This document shows positions 9,285 to 17,749 of a stretch of 44,940 nucleotides of DNA, piece after piece (positions within the stretch are counted from its first letter, which is position 1; every line of letters starts with the position of its first letter). Below the pieces are notes generated by a model. That model saw only the letters and a program-made list of their open reading frames with translations. It was not told the origin of the DNA and searched no databases. The position numbers and the translations under genes were made by a program. Source of the DNA: Bacteroidales bacterium (lineage in GTDB: Bacteria; Bacteroidota; Bacteroidia; Bacteroidales; Muribaculaceae); assembly GCA_029007645.1 (NCBI GenBank), contig JAQXIE010000083.1, positions 1-44,940 on the forward strand, read 5' to 3'.

Positions 9285-10435
9285 TTGAAAAATTCTTTGA
9301 CGGTCTCGATCACGCGTGTCTGGTCCTCGTCGGTAAGCGTGGGGAACATCGGCAGCGACAGGCACTCGGAATAATAAGCCTCGGCCTCGGGGCAGTCGCC
9401 GGGACGGCAACCTTGCTCGCGGTAGTAGGGCATGAGGTGCAGCGGTACATAATGTACCTGTGCCAGAATGCCGCGATCGTGCAGGAAGTCATAGAGTTCC
9501 TTGCGCCGAGGAGTGCGGATCACGTAGAGATGGAATGCGTGGAGCAGTCCGGACTCGCGGAACGGTGTGACGAGGCCGGGGATGCCGGCGAGTTCCCGGT
9601 CGTAACGCCCGGCGATTTCCTGACGGCGTGCCAGTCCGGCATCGGCGCGCTTCAGCTGGCTGATGCCCAGGGCTGCCTGGATGTCGGTGATGCGGTAGTT
9701 GAAACCCAGGTCCTGCATTTCATAATACCATCCGCCGTCGTTTTTCTCAAGGCGTGCCGGATCCTTGGTTATGCCGTGCGACCGATAAAGGCGCAGGCCT
9801 TCGATCACTTCGGGCCGGGCGGCTGTGACCATGCCTCCCTCGCCGGTGGCGATATGCTTCACGGGATGGAACGAAAAGACGGTACAGTCGGCGAACCGGG
9901 CGTTGCCGGCATGCTGCTTCACACCTGCGGCATCTTCCCGCCACGCGCCGGGCGCATGGCAGGCATCCTCGATGATCCACAATCCGTGACGGTCGGCTAT
10001 CTCACGCAACCGCGGCATGTCGAGAGGATATCCCGCGAAGTCCACGGCGATAACACCGGCGAAGGTCCCTGACGGATGCGAACTCAGAATTGCCTCCAGC
10101 TTGTCGTAGTCAATCAGGAACGTCTTCGGGTCGATGTCGCAGAATGTGACGTCGGCGCCGCAATAGCGCGCGCAGTTGGCCGATGCCGCGAAGGTGATCG
10201 GTGTGCAGATCACCCGCTGGCCGGGCTTGACTCCGAGCGCCTTGCATGCTATGTGCAGTCCTGCCGTGGCATTGCTCACCGCAACGCCTTCGGGAGCTCC
10301 GACATAGTCGGCAAACTTCCGCTCGAATTCCGCGATGCGCGGCCCCTGCGTCAGATAGTCGCTGCGCAGAGCTTCGGCTACTGCCTCGATGTCCTCGTCG
10401 GTGATGCACTGACGGCCGTATGGTATTACTTTCAT
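9281..10435 (-). CDS. pseC: PseC, PLP-dependent UDP-4-amino sugar aminotransferase
   Basis: 384 residues, a DegT/DnrJ/EryC1 aminotransferase. PseC converts UDP-2-acetamido-2,6-dideoxy-L-arabino-hexos-4-ulose to the 4-amino sugar. Visible are the start MKVIPYGRQCITDEDIEAV, the cofactor region SNATAGL (54-60), Asp157 in IIEDACHAPGA, the PLP Lys193 in SFHPVKHIATGEGG, and the C-terminal IRTPRRKELYDFLHDRGI block with HYVPLHLMPYY typical of PseC. Start overlaps the pseB stop (ATGA) and stop overlaps the pseF-pseH start (ATGA), so the three are translationally coupled. Confidence 0.92.
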   Translation of the reverse strand: MKVIPYGRQCITDEDIEAVAEALRSDYLTQGPRIAEFERKFADYVGAPEGVAVSNATAGLHIACKALGVKPGQRVICTPITFAASANCARYCGADVTFCDIDPKTFLIDYDKLEAILSSHPSGTFAGVIAVDFAGYPLDMPRLREIADRHGLWIIEDACHAPGAWREDAAGVKQHAGNARFADCTVFSFHPVKHIATGEGGMVTAARPEVIEGLRLYRSHGITKDPARLEKNDGGWYYEMQDLGFNYRITDIQAALGISQLKRADAGLARRQEIAGRYDRELAGIPGLVTPFRESGLLHAFHLYVIRTPRRKELYDFLHDRGILAQVHYVPLHLMPYYREQGCRPGDCPEAEAYYSECLSLPMFPTLTDEDQTRVIETVKEFFK

Positions 10436-11454
10436 TTCACTTCGAAATTGGGGTCGACGAATTTGCGGATTTTCTCACGCATGGTCTCGACAGTCTCCCA
10501 TTCGGTGTTCTTGTCGCTGCTGTAATGGAAGCCGTCGGGCACCGGTGTTCCGTTGTGATGGCGCGTATAGTCCTCACGGGTGTGCTGGAACGACACCGAG
10601 GGGAGTATGGCGTAGTACTGGCCTATGTCGATGGTGTTGAGAGCGTCGGTGGCCGTGATCATCTCCTCGTGGAGCTTCTCGCCGGGGCGGATGCCCACTT
10701 CGACCTGAGGCAGATTGGGCGCGATGGCCGTTGCCACGTCGCAGATGCGGTAGCTCGGTATCTTGGGGATGAAGATCTCGCCGCCCAGATGGTGCTCGAT
10801 GGCCCAGAGCACCAGATCAACTCCGGCCTGCAGCGAAATGTTGAACCGCGTCATGCGCATGTCGGTGATAGGCAGCTCCTTGGCGCCGTTGTCACGCTTA
10901 CTGATGAAGAACGGTATCACCGATCCGCGTGATCCCATCACGTTGCCGTAACGCACCACCGAGAATTTCACCGGATTGCTTCCCTTGATGTTGTTGGCGG
11001 CGGTGAAGAGCTTGTCGCTCGTCAGCTTGGTGGCGCCGTAGAGGTTGATCGGCGCGCAGGCTTTGTCGGTGCTCAGTGCCACGACATGCTTCACACCGGT
11101 CTCGAGCGCGGCGTTGATCACGTTCTGCGCCCCGTTGACGTTGGTCTTGATGCATTCCTCGGGATTGTACTCGGCCGTGTCGACCTGCTTGATGGCCGCG
11201 GCATGGATTATCACATCTATGCCCTGACAGGCACGCTTCAGCCGTTCGCCGTCGCGTACATCGCCGATGAAAAACCGCAGTTGAGGATATTGATCGTGAG
11301 GATATTTCTGCTTCAGCTCAAACTGTTTCAACTCATCGCGGCTGTAGATCACGATGCGTTTCACTTCCGGATAGCGGTTCAGGATAGTCTCGATGAACTT
11401 CTTTCCGAAACTTCCGGTTCCCCCGGTAATGAGTACTGATTTATTGTTCAACAT
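10432..11454 (-). CDS. pseB: PseB, UDP-N-acetylglucosamine 4,6-dehydratase (inverting)
   Basis: 340 residues, extended SDR. PseB carries out the first step of pseudaminic acid synthesis: dehydration and C5 inversion of UDP-GlcNAc. The NAD(P) loop is GGTGSFGKKF (11-20), followed by YSRDELKQFE, which is characteristic of PseB/FlaA1. The catalytic set Asp130-Lys131 (LSTDKA) and Tyr139-x3-Lys143 (NLYGATK) falls at almost the same positions as in Helicobacter FlaA1. Ends ATGA-overlapped with pseC; 45 nt separate its start from the preceding GYF_2 gene. Confidence 0.94.
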   Translation of the reverse strand: MLNNKSVLITGGTGSFGKKFIETILNRYPEVKRIVIYSRDELKQFELKQKYPHDQYPQLRFFIGDVRDGERLKRACQGIDVIIHAAAIKQVDTAEYNPEECIKTNVNGAQNVINAALETGVKHVVALSTDKACAPINLYGATKLTSDKLFTAANNIKGSNPVKFSVVRYGNVMGSRGSVIPFFISKRDNGAKELPITDMRMTRFNISLQAGVDLVLWAIEHHLGGEIFIPKIPSYRICDVATAIAPNLPQVEVGIRPGEKLHEEMITATDALNTIDIGQYYAILPSVSFQHTREDYTRHHNGTPVPDGFHYSSDKNTEWETVETMREKIRKFVDPNFEVK

Positions 11455-11499
11455 CTTAAGTATGTTTTTGATTCAATTTGATGGATTGGTGCCTAAGTG

Positions 11500-12093
11500 T
11501 CACCAGAATCTGGCGATTGCAGCGTAAACGATCATGCCGAGGAAAGCCGATATGCCGGTCCACATCATGGATCGTCGCACGCAGGCGGCCATATGTGTGC
11601 GGATGTCGCGGCGTTCGCTGTCGGAGTAGAGCTGTGCCGAGCTTCTGGAATCGCTGCGGCAGGCCTCCGCCCAGTCCTTGCGGGCTTTGATGGCGAAGTA
11701 GATGGCGACAATGCCGGTAGGAGGAAAGCAGAGCAGCGTCACCATGATCGCAAGCGGCAGCAGCATCGGCGGTGGCGGCTGGCTGGGATCGTGGTCGGCC
11801 GGGTCCTCCTCCGGTTCCGGCAGATTGTGCAGCCAGATCCGTTCCGGAGTTTCCTCCTGGGCAGCCTGGGTTTCCTCAGCTGCCGCAGGAAGCGGTACGG
11901 GTCGGGGCCGCTTCAGATCGGCGATGCGTTTCCGGAAGAACTGGCAGATATCGGCCACCTCGTCGGCATGGGTCCAGTCGGGCAGGTCGCGGCTCCATAC
12001 ATATGTGTCGGGGCGCACGCCGGCATCGGCGAGCTCCTCCAGGGTGAAGGGCCCGCACCGGCGGTCGTTGATCATCGCATAATACTTAGCCAC
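11500..12093 (-). CDS. GYF_2-CD225 (dispanin-like) membrane protein, first copy
   Basis: 197 residues. The N-terminal ~50 residues are a GYF_2 (DUF4339) domain: KYYAMINDRRCGPFTLEEL, then VRPDTYVWSRDLPDWTHA. A proline- and Glu-rich linker (about 60-110) leads to two hydrophobic helices (about 110-132 and 174-192) bracketing KARKDWAEACRSD, the pattern of the CD225/dispanin family. The start is GTG at 12093; an ATG seven codons in would cut the first strand of the domain, so GTG is preferred. Same architecture as the gene just upstream, so a diverged tandem duplicate. Role unknown; GYF_2 domains in bacteria are thought to be protein-interaction modules. Confidence 0.75.
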   Translation of the reverse strand: MAKYYAMINDRRCGPFTLEELADAGVRPDTYVWSRDLPDWTHADEVADICQFFRKRIADLKRPRPVPLPAAAEETQAAQEETPERIWLHNLPEPEEDPADHDPSQPPPPMLLPLAIMVTLLCFPPTGIVAIYFAIKARKDWAEACRSDSRSSAQLYSDSERRDIRTHMAACVRRSMMWTGISAFLGMIVYAAIARFW

Positions 12094-12108
12094 GGCTCGG
12101 ATCTAGGA

Positions 12109-12732
12109 TCAGATTAACGACAACGGCGACAGCGACTGAAGCACGCCCGACGACAGCAGCCATATCGAAGAGCCGATGCCGATCACTTCGAACACGAACG
12201 CCAGAATGGTCATGGTCATCGCCGTCGAATTGACCGAACTCGCTTCGGCATTCATGCCCTGGTTGTACAGGTCGTTGGCTTTCTTGGCCTTGACAGTGGC
12301 AATGATGCCGAAAATCAGGCCGATTAAGCTTGACAGGATCCCCAGCACCATCGAAACGATGGCCCAGGGAAACCAATTGGTATGTGCCGCGGGCGGACCG
12401 TAAGGCTGTTGGTTATAGGGTTGTTGACCGTAAGGCTGTTGGCTATAGGGTTGTTGACCGTAAGGCTGCTGGCCGTAGGCCGATGACCGGAAACCGCCCT
12501 GCGCATTGCCGTTGGCATTGTAAGGGGGCGCCGGTTCCTCGGGACGGGCGTAGCTGCCGAAGGCGCTCTCCTCGATCAGCAAATCGGCCAGTTCCGGCAT
12601 CGTCGATGCCGGAGCCCAGTTGGGCATTCCCTCGCGCCACACGTAGGTGTCGGGACGAAGTCCCTGCATCACCAGCATGTCGCGTTGGAACGGGCCGCGC
12701 TGTTGGCCGTCGATTATCATGAAATATTGCAT
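12109..12732 (-). CDS. GYF_2-CD225 (dispanin-like) membrane protein, second copy with QQPYG repeats
   Basis: 207 residues from ATG 12732, four nt after the secA stop; a longer in-frame reading would overlap secA. Domain order: GYF_2 (about 1-55, MQYFMIIDGQQRGPF and RPDTYVWREGMPNW), a Gln/Pro/Tyr-rich linker with five YxQQP-type units (about 88-115), then a CD225 pair of membrane helices (about 120-145 and 170-195) around KKANDLYNQGMNAEAS. Encoded immediately after secA, so it is probably co-transcribed with it. No enzymatic motif is seen; a membrane scaffold or adaptor is plausible but unproven. Confidence 0.78.
   Translation of the reverse strand: MQYFMIIDGQQRGPFQRDMLVMQGLRPDTYVWREGMPNWAPASTMPELADLLIEESAFGSYARPEEPAPPYNANGNAQGGFRSSAYGQQPYGQQPYSQQPYGQQPYNQQPYGPPAAHTNWFPWAIVSMVLGILSSLIGLIFGIIATVKAKKANDLYNQGMNAEASSVNSTAMTMTILAFVFEVIGIGSSIWLLSSGVLQSLSPLSLI
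12395..12478 (-). repeat. Short coding repeat (QQPYG/QQPYN units)
   Basis: On the plus strand CCGTAAGGCTGTTGG alternates with TATAGGGTTGTTGA-like units at a 15-bp register, five units in total. It encodes the QQPYx linker of the GYF_2-CD225 protein and is low-complexity coding DNA, not a CRISPR. Confidence 0.8.
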
Positions 12733-12736
12733 AGAC

Positions 12737-15700
12737 TTACTGGTTTTTGCCGCAGCAGTTCTTGTATTTCTTGCCCGATCCGCAGGGGCATGGATCATTG
12801 CGGCCAACCTTTGGCTGGGCCTTGGCGGGCTGACGTGTGCCCGTAGCGGGACGGTTCACATTGCGGGCGGCCTCGCGCTGGGCGTATTCGCCCTCGTAGG
12901 TCTCGCGGGTCGTGCTGTAGCCGGCATAGGGATTGTAGCTGCTGGCGCGGCGAGCTGCCTCCTGGGCTGCCATCTGGGCTGCCTGAGCCGCCTTCTGAGC
13001 CTCCTCGGCCTTCTTGTTCTCCTCATAGTCGGGAACTGCGATATGACCGCGCATCAGCGTGCCCACTACCTTCGAATTCAGCTCCCAGAGCATTTTCTTC
13101 CAGAGTTCGAACGCCTCGATCTTGTAGATCACCAGCGGGTCCTTCTGCTCGTAGGCGGCGTTCTGCACCGAATGGCGCAGTTCGTCCATCTCGCGCAGCT
13201 GTTCCTGCCATGCCTGGTCGATGCTCGACAGCAGTACGGCCTTCTCCCAGGCCTTGGTCAGAGGCTTGCATTCGTTGTCGTAGCATTCCTGGATATCGGC
13301 GCGGATGTTGAACATGCGGCGTCCGTCGGTCACAGGTACTCCGATCGGGCCCTGTGCCCCGCGCTCCTCCACGAATTCCTTTACGTAAGGCATGGCGGCC
13401 GCTGCGATACGTTCCTTCTTGCGGGCCATGTCTTCCATCGCAGCCTCGGCAAGCCGGTCGGCGATCTCGTCGGCGTTCATCTTCGGATACTCCTCTTCGG
13501 TGAAAGGCATCTCCATCGACAGCGACTTGTAAACCTCGTCGCTAAAGTCCTGATATGACTGGTATGCGCCGTTGGCCAGGTCGGAGGCCAGCTCGTAGAC
13601 CATGTTGGCGATATCCATACCGATACGCTCGCCGCGCAGCGCGTTCTGACGCTTGCCGTAGACACCGTTACGCTGGGCGTTCATCACGTCGTCGTATTCC
13701 ACCAGACGCTTACGGATACCGAAGTTGTTCTCCTCGACGCGCTTCTGAGCGTTCTCGATACTCTTTGTGACCATTGAGTTCTCGATCATCTCGCCCTCCT
13801 TGAAGCCGAGACGGTCCAGCATCTTCACAACGCGGTCGTTGGCGAACAGACGCATCACCTGGTCCTCGAACGAGACGAAGAACACCGAGCTTCCCGGGTC
13901 GCCCTGACGGCCGGCACGACCGCGCAACTGGCGGTCGACGCGGCGTGACTCGTGACGTTCCGTGCCGATGATGGCAAGACCTCCCGCCTCCTTGACTTCG
14001 GGCGAGAGCTTGATATCCGTACCACGGCCCGCCATGTTGGTGGCGATGGTCACGGTGCCCTTCTGACCGGCCTGGGCCACAACCGCGGCCTCCTGCTGGT
14101 GCAGCTTGGCGTTCAGCACCTGGTGCTCGATCTTGCGCAACTTCAGCATCTTGGACAGCAGTTCCGAGATCTCGACCGAAGTCGTACCAACCAGCACAGG
14201 GCGTCCCTGAGCCACCATGTCTTCGATTTCCTGGATCACGGCAGCATATTTCTCCTTCTTGGTGCGGTATACGCGGTCGTTCATATCGTCGCGGATCACC
14301 GGACGGTTGGTCGGGATCTCGATTACTTCCAGCTTATATATGTCGTAGAACTCACCGGCTTCGGTCATGGCCGTACCGGTCATACCGGCCAGCTTGCGAT
14401 ACATGCGGAAATAGTTCTGCAACGTGATGGTGGCGTAGGTCTGCGTGGCGGCCTCGACCTTCACGCCTTCCTTGGCCTCGATGGCCTGATGCAGACCGTC
14501 GCTGTAGCGGCGTCCCTCCATGATTCGGCCCGTCTGCTCGTCGACAATCTTGATTTTGTTGTCGTCGATCACATATTCCACATCCTTGTCGAACAGGGTG
14601 TAGGCCTTCAGCAACTGGTTCACCGTGTGTACGCGCTCCGATTTGATGCTGTAGTTCTGCAGCAGCTCGTCTTTCTTCTCCTTCTTCTCCTCATGGGTCA
14701 GGTCCTCGTTCTCGACCTCGCTCAGCTGCGAGGCGATGTCGGGCAGGATGAAGAAATCGGGGTCGCTGGTGGTGCCTGTCAGCACCTCTATACCCTTGTC
14801 GGTCAGCTCGATGGAGTGGTTCTTCTCGTCGATCACGAAGTAGAGGGGCTCAACGGCCTTGGGCATTTCGCGGTTGTTGTCCTGCATGTACTTGGCCTCG
14901 ACCTTGAGCAGCAGGTTCTTGATGCCGTCCTCGCTGAGGTAACGGATCAGCGGGCCATGCTTGGGCAGAGCCTTGTAAACGCGGAACAGTGCCAGGCCAC
15001 CCTCTTCGGTCTCGCCTTTGCCGATCTTCTCCTTAGCTTCGAGCAGGAGCTGCTGGGCCAGCTTGCGCTGGGCGTTGACCACCTTCTCGACGTTGGGCTT
15101 GAACTCGTTGAACATCTGGTCGTCGCCCTTGGGGATAGGACCTGAGATGATCAGAGGCGTACGGGCGTCGTCGATCAGCACGGAGTCGACCTCGTCGACA
15201 ATCGCGTAGTAATGCTGCTCGCGCTGCACCAGGTCCTCGACCTGAGTGGCCATGTTGTCGCGCAGGTAGTCGAAACCGAACTCATTGTTGGTTCCGAATG
15301 TGATGTCGCTGTTGTATACGTCGCGGCGTTCCTGCGAGTTGGGCTCGGTCTTGTCGATGCAGCCCACGGTCAGGCCATGGAACTGATACAGCGGACCCAT
15401 CCACTCGGAGTCGCGTTTGGCCAGATAGTCGTTGACCGTGACCACATGGACACCTTCGCCGGTCAGCGCGTTCAGGAACACAGGCAGCGTAGCCACCAGC
15501 GTCTTTCCTTCACCGGTGGCCATCTCGGCGATGTTGTTGCCGACTTTGTCGCCGTTCATGATGCCGTGGAGCACCATACCGCCGATCAGCTGCACATCGT
15601 AGTGCACCATATCCCAGGTCATCATGTTGCCGCCGGCTACCCAGCTGTTCTTGTAGATGGCCTTGTCGCCGTCGATAGTGATGAAGTCCTTGCCCTGCAG

Positions 15701-16117
15701 GGCCAGCTGGCGGTCGGCCTCGGTGGCCGTCACCTCGATAGTCTCGTTGTTGGCGAATCGGCGGGCTGTCTCCTTGACCACGGCGAACACCTCGGGCAAC
15801 GCGGCGTCAAGATCCTTGGCGTAATTCTTGAACATTTCTTCGCGTGTGTCGTCGATCTCCTTCCACAGGGACTCGCGCTTGTCATAATCCAGACTTTCGA
15901 TCTGACTGCGTATTTCGGCTATGCGGTCTTTGTATTTGCGGGCGTTGCCGCGGATATTGTCGCGGATTACGTCGATACGGCCGCGAAGCTCATCATGACT
16001 CAGCGATGTCAGTTGCTCGCTGATGGGGTTGATTTCGTTGTTCAGGCGGTTCCACAGAGGTCGTACTGCGCGCTCTGACTGGTTGCCGAACAGTTTCTTT
16101 AAAACTGAACTAAACAT
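12737..16117 (-). CDS. secA: SecA, preprotein translocase ATPase
   Basis: 1126 residues, the long Bacteroidetes form. SecA drives export through SecYEG. Seen: Walker A in [12 protein letters not shown] (199-210), the DEAD-type box DEVDS at 308-312 followed by [15 protein letters not shown], the second motor region [12 protein letters not shown] and [12 protein letters not shown], and an arginine-finger region [19 protein letters not shown]. The C-terminus is a SEC-C zinc module with [15 protein letters not shown], preceded by an Ala/Gln-rich linker. Family-specific insertions make it longer than E. coli SecA. Sixty nt separate it from the upstream phosphatase-like gene; a short palindrome sits next to the start codon. 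Confidence 0.98.
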   Translation of the reverse strand: MFSSVLKKLFGNQSERAVRPLWNRLNNEINPISEQLTSLSHDELRGRIDVIRDNIRGNARKYKDRIAEIRSQIESLDYDKRESLWKEIDDTREEMFKNYAKDLDAALPEVFAVVKETARRFANNETIEVTATEADRQLALQGKDFITIDGDKAIYKNSWVAGGNMMTWDMVHYDVQLIGGMVLHGIMNGDKVGNNIAEMATGEGKTLVATLPVFLNALTGEGVHVVTVNDYLAKRDSEWMGPLYQFHGLTVGCIDKTEPNSQERRDVYNSDITFGTNNEFGFDYLRDNMATQVEDLVQREQHYYAIVDEVDSVLIDDARTPLIISGPIPKGDDQMFNEFKPNVEKVVNAQRKLAQQLLLEAKEKIGKGETEEGGLALFRVYKALPKHGPLIRYLSEDGIKNLLLKVEAKYMQDNNREMPKAVEPLYFVIDEKNHSIELTDKGIEVLTGTTSDPDFFILPDIASQLSEVENEDLTHEEKKEKKDELLQNYSIKSERVHTVNQLLKAYTLFDKDVEYVIDDNKIKIVDEQTGRIMEGRRYSDGLHQAIEAKEGVKVEAATQTYATITLQNYFRMYRKLAGMTGTAMTEAGEFYDIYKLEVIEIPTNRPVIRDDMNDRVYRTKKEKYAAVIQEIEDMVAQGRPVLVGTTSVEISELLSKMLKLRKIEHQVLNAKLHQQEAAVVAQAGQKGTVTIATNMAGRGTDIKLSPEVKEAGGLAIIGTERHESRRVDRQLRGRAGRQGDPGSSVFFVSFEDQVMRLFANDRVVKMLDRLGFKEGEMIENSMVTKSIENAQKRVEENNFGIRKRLVEYDDVMNAQRNGVYGKRQNALRGERIGMDIANMVYELASDLANGAYQSYQDFSDEVYKSLSMEMPFTEEEYPKMNADEIADRLAEAAMEDMARKKERIAAAAMPYVKEFVEERGAQGPIGVPVTDGRRMFNIRADIQECYDNECKPLTKAWEKAVLLSSIDQAWQEQLREMDELRHSVQNAAYEQKDPLVIYKIEAFELWKKMLWELNSKVVGTLMRGHIAVPDYEENKKAEEAQKAAQAAQMAAQEAARRASSYNPYAGYSTTRETYEGEYAQREAARNVNRPATGTRQPAKAQPKVGRNDPCPCGSGKKYKNCCGKNQ

Positions 16118-16126
16118 ATATGTGCT

Positions 16127-16140
16127 GGGAACGTGTTCCC
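16127..16140 (-). promoter_or_regulatory. Palindrome adjacent to the secA start
   Basis: GGGAAC-GT-GTTCCC, six-base perfect arms, lying 9-22 nt upstream of the secA ATG. As RNA it would form a small stem over the ribosome-binding region; as DNA it could be an operator. Only the symmetry is seen; function is inference. Confidence 0.35.
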
Positions 16141-16177
16141 GGTATTGATTTCTTGATTAAATGGAATAAAAAAGGCT

Positions 16178-17749
16178 TCAGAAGGAGAGGGGACGGGTGC
16201 GGGCGCCGTTCGGCGACCGGATGCGCAGTATTCCGGCCACGGTGGGCGCGATGGCCGTGGCGTCGACGGGAGTCGATACGGTCTGGGCCTTGACTGCGGG
16301 AGCCAGGATGAACGCCGGGGTCATGACCGGCATCTGGCGCATCGGTTTGTTGTGAGTGCTGATGGCTGACTCGTCGTCGGCCATCGACCATCCCGGAGCG
16401 AGCTGTATCAGAATGTCGGCGCCGGTCTTGGGATCATAGCTGCGGTTGAGCGCCAGGGTGGTCGGATTTGTCGCGCTGAGTATTTCGGCACGGGTGAAAG
16501 TCCGTTCCACGCCGCTCATTCGGGCCACGAACTGGCGGGCCTCGTCGGCCACGGCCTCGGGGCTGAGGTTGCGGGCTTCGATGGCTTTGTTGTCAAGATA
16601 GATATTGCCGTTGCGTATGGCCGCCACATAATCGGCGCTGCCGTGGCGTGCCGTCAGATAGGAGTTGAGCAGCGATTTGGCGCGACGTGCCGAGAACTCG
16701 CCGCCGGGCAGCCGGTATTTCTTGTCTTCGGTAGCCGCCGCCTCGTAGTAGCCCGTCGAGGTGATCCAGATCACGGCGTTCTCACGACCGCAGTAGCGGT
16801 CGACGGCATCGATGATACGGCCTATCTGGGCATCCAGCCTCAGATAGGCATCGGTGGTCTCGGCCTCCGCATCGCCGTTGGCGAAACGGTAAGGGGCTAC
16901 GGTATATCCGATGTTGACCATCCCCGGGCGCGAGGCATCGGGACTGAGCATGCCGATCAGGTCGACGGCCATGTCGGTCACCGCGGCGTTGCCGCCCGGC
17001 GTGAGCACGGCCTTGCGGTAAAGGTCGCGGTCGTTGCGCGCAAACTTATATGAGAATTGCGGAGCGCGGCCCGTGCCGGCCTGAATATACCTGGTTGTGG
17101 CGGCCAGCGGTCGCCACTGCATGGTGTCCACACGATGTGTCAGCGCGCCGCGCACGTTGGCTTTCTGCGCCACCGAGGGGAGTGCGCCGTAATATGAGCC
17201 TGTGGCCCAGAGCCCCGAAGTGTTGTTGACCCATACCGCGCCGTTGGCGGCATGGCCGGCCAGTATTACGGCCTGCTGCGGGTCGGCGGCCACAGAGTAG
17301 ATCTGCGCTTTGCCGTCGGAGGCAATTGCCATCTCATCGGCAATCGTCGAGAGCCGCAGCCCTTCGGGACTGAATGAATTGTTGCTGTACGACCCGGTGG
17401 CCGACGGAGCGGCCAGAACAGGACGCATCATCGAGGTCTCCGAATCGTAGACCATCGCCCCGGGTACGCCCGTATAGGCAGGCCAGGAACCGGTCAGAAC
17501 CTCGGCCGTTCCGCTGGCCACATCCAGCCCGGCACTGCCGAAATCGACATCGCGCATGTACTGGCCGTCGCGCATGAACGTATTGAACCCCTTCTCTCCG
17601 AAGAGGTTCCGCAGCTGCTCCACATAGTCCGTGCGCAGCTGGTCAACGACTATTCCGACCACGAGCCGGGGCTTGCTTCCGGACACCGGAGCCGCGACGG
17701 CCGCCAGTCCGGCCAGCCCCGCCATCATCGTGGCTGCCAACCTTTTCAT
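16178..17749 (-). CDS. Secreted alkaline-phosphatase-superfamily protein, probably catalytically degenerate
   Basis: 523 residues with a signal peptide (1-20) and the type I phosphodiesterase/nucleotide pyrophosphatase (PafA-like) fold. KPRLVVGIVVDQLRTDY supplies the first metal Asp (Asp36), and VLTGSWPAYTGVPG, LRLDAQIGRIIDAVD and IAPTVAGIL mark the fold. The expected metal signature ADHG is replaced by S331-T332-G333 in WITSTGYY, the D..GH motif before the RLD segment is absent (GYTVAPYRF instead), and the last His before the C-terminal strand is not recognisable. The nucleophile Thr cannot be placed confidently. So a binding or structural role is more likely than phosphatase activity. Its 5' end lies inside the 3' end of the lnb reading frame (see there). 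Placement between lnb and secA resembles other Bacteroidales. Confidence 0.72.
   Translation of the reverse strand: MKRLAATMMAGLAGLAAVAAPVSGSKPRLVVGIVVDQLRTDYVEQLRNLFGEKGFNTFMRDGQYMRDVDFGSAGLDVASGTAEVLTGSWPAYTGVPGAMVYDSETSMMRPVLAAPSATGSYSNNSFSPEGLRLSTIADEMAIASDGKAQIYSVAADPQQAVILAGHAANGAVWVNNTSGLWATGSYYGALPSVAQKANVRGALTHRVDTMQWRPLAATTRYIQAGTGRAPQFSYKFARNDRDLYRKAVLTPGGNAAVTDMAVDLIGMLSPDASRPGMVNIGYTVAPYRFANGDAEAETTDAYLRLDAQIGRIIDAVDRYCGRENAVIWITSTGYYEAAATEDKKYRLPGGEFSARRAKSLLNSYLTARHGSADYVAAIRNGNIYLDNKAIEARNLSPEAVADEARQFVARMSGVERTFTRAEILSATNPTTLALNRSYDPKTGADILIQLAPGWSMADDESAISTHNKPMRQMPVMTPAFILAPAVKAQTVSTPVDATAIAPTVAGILRIRSPNGARTRPLSF

Noticed and set aside
13952..15145. 397-codon open frame opposite secA
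   Set aside because: Shadow of the highly conserved secA gene; His/Leu/Val-rich with no recognisable motifs.
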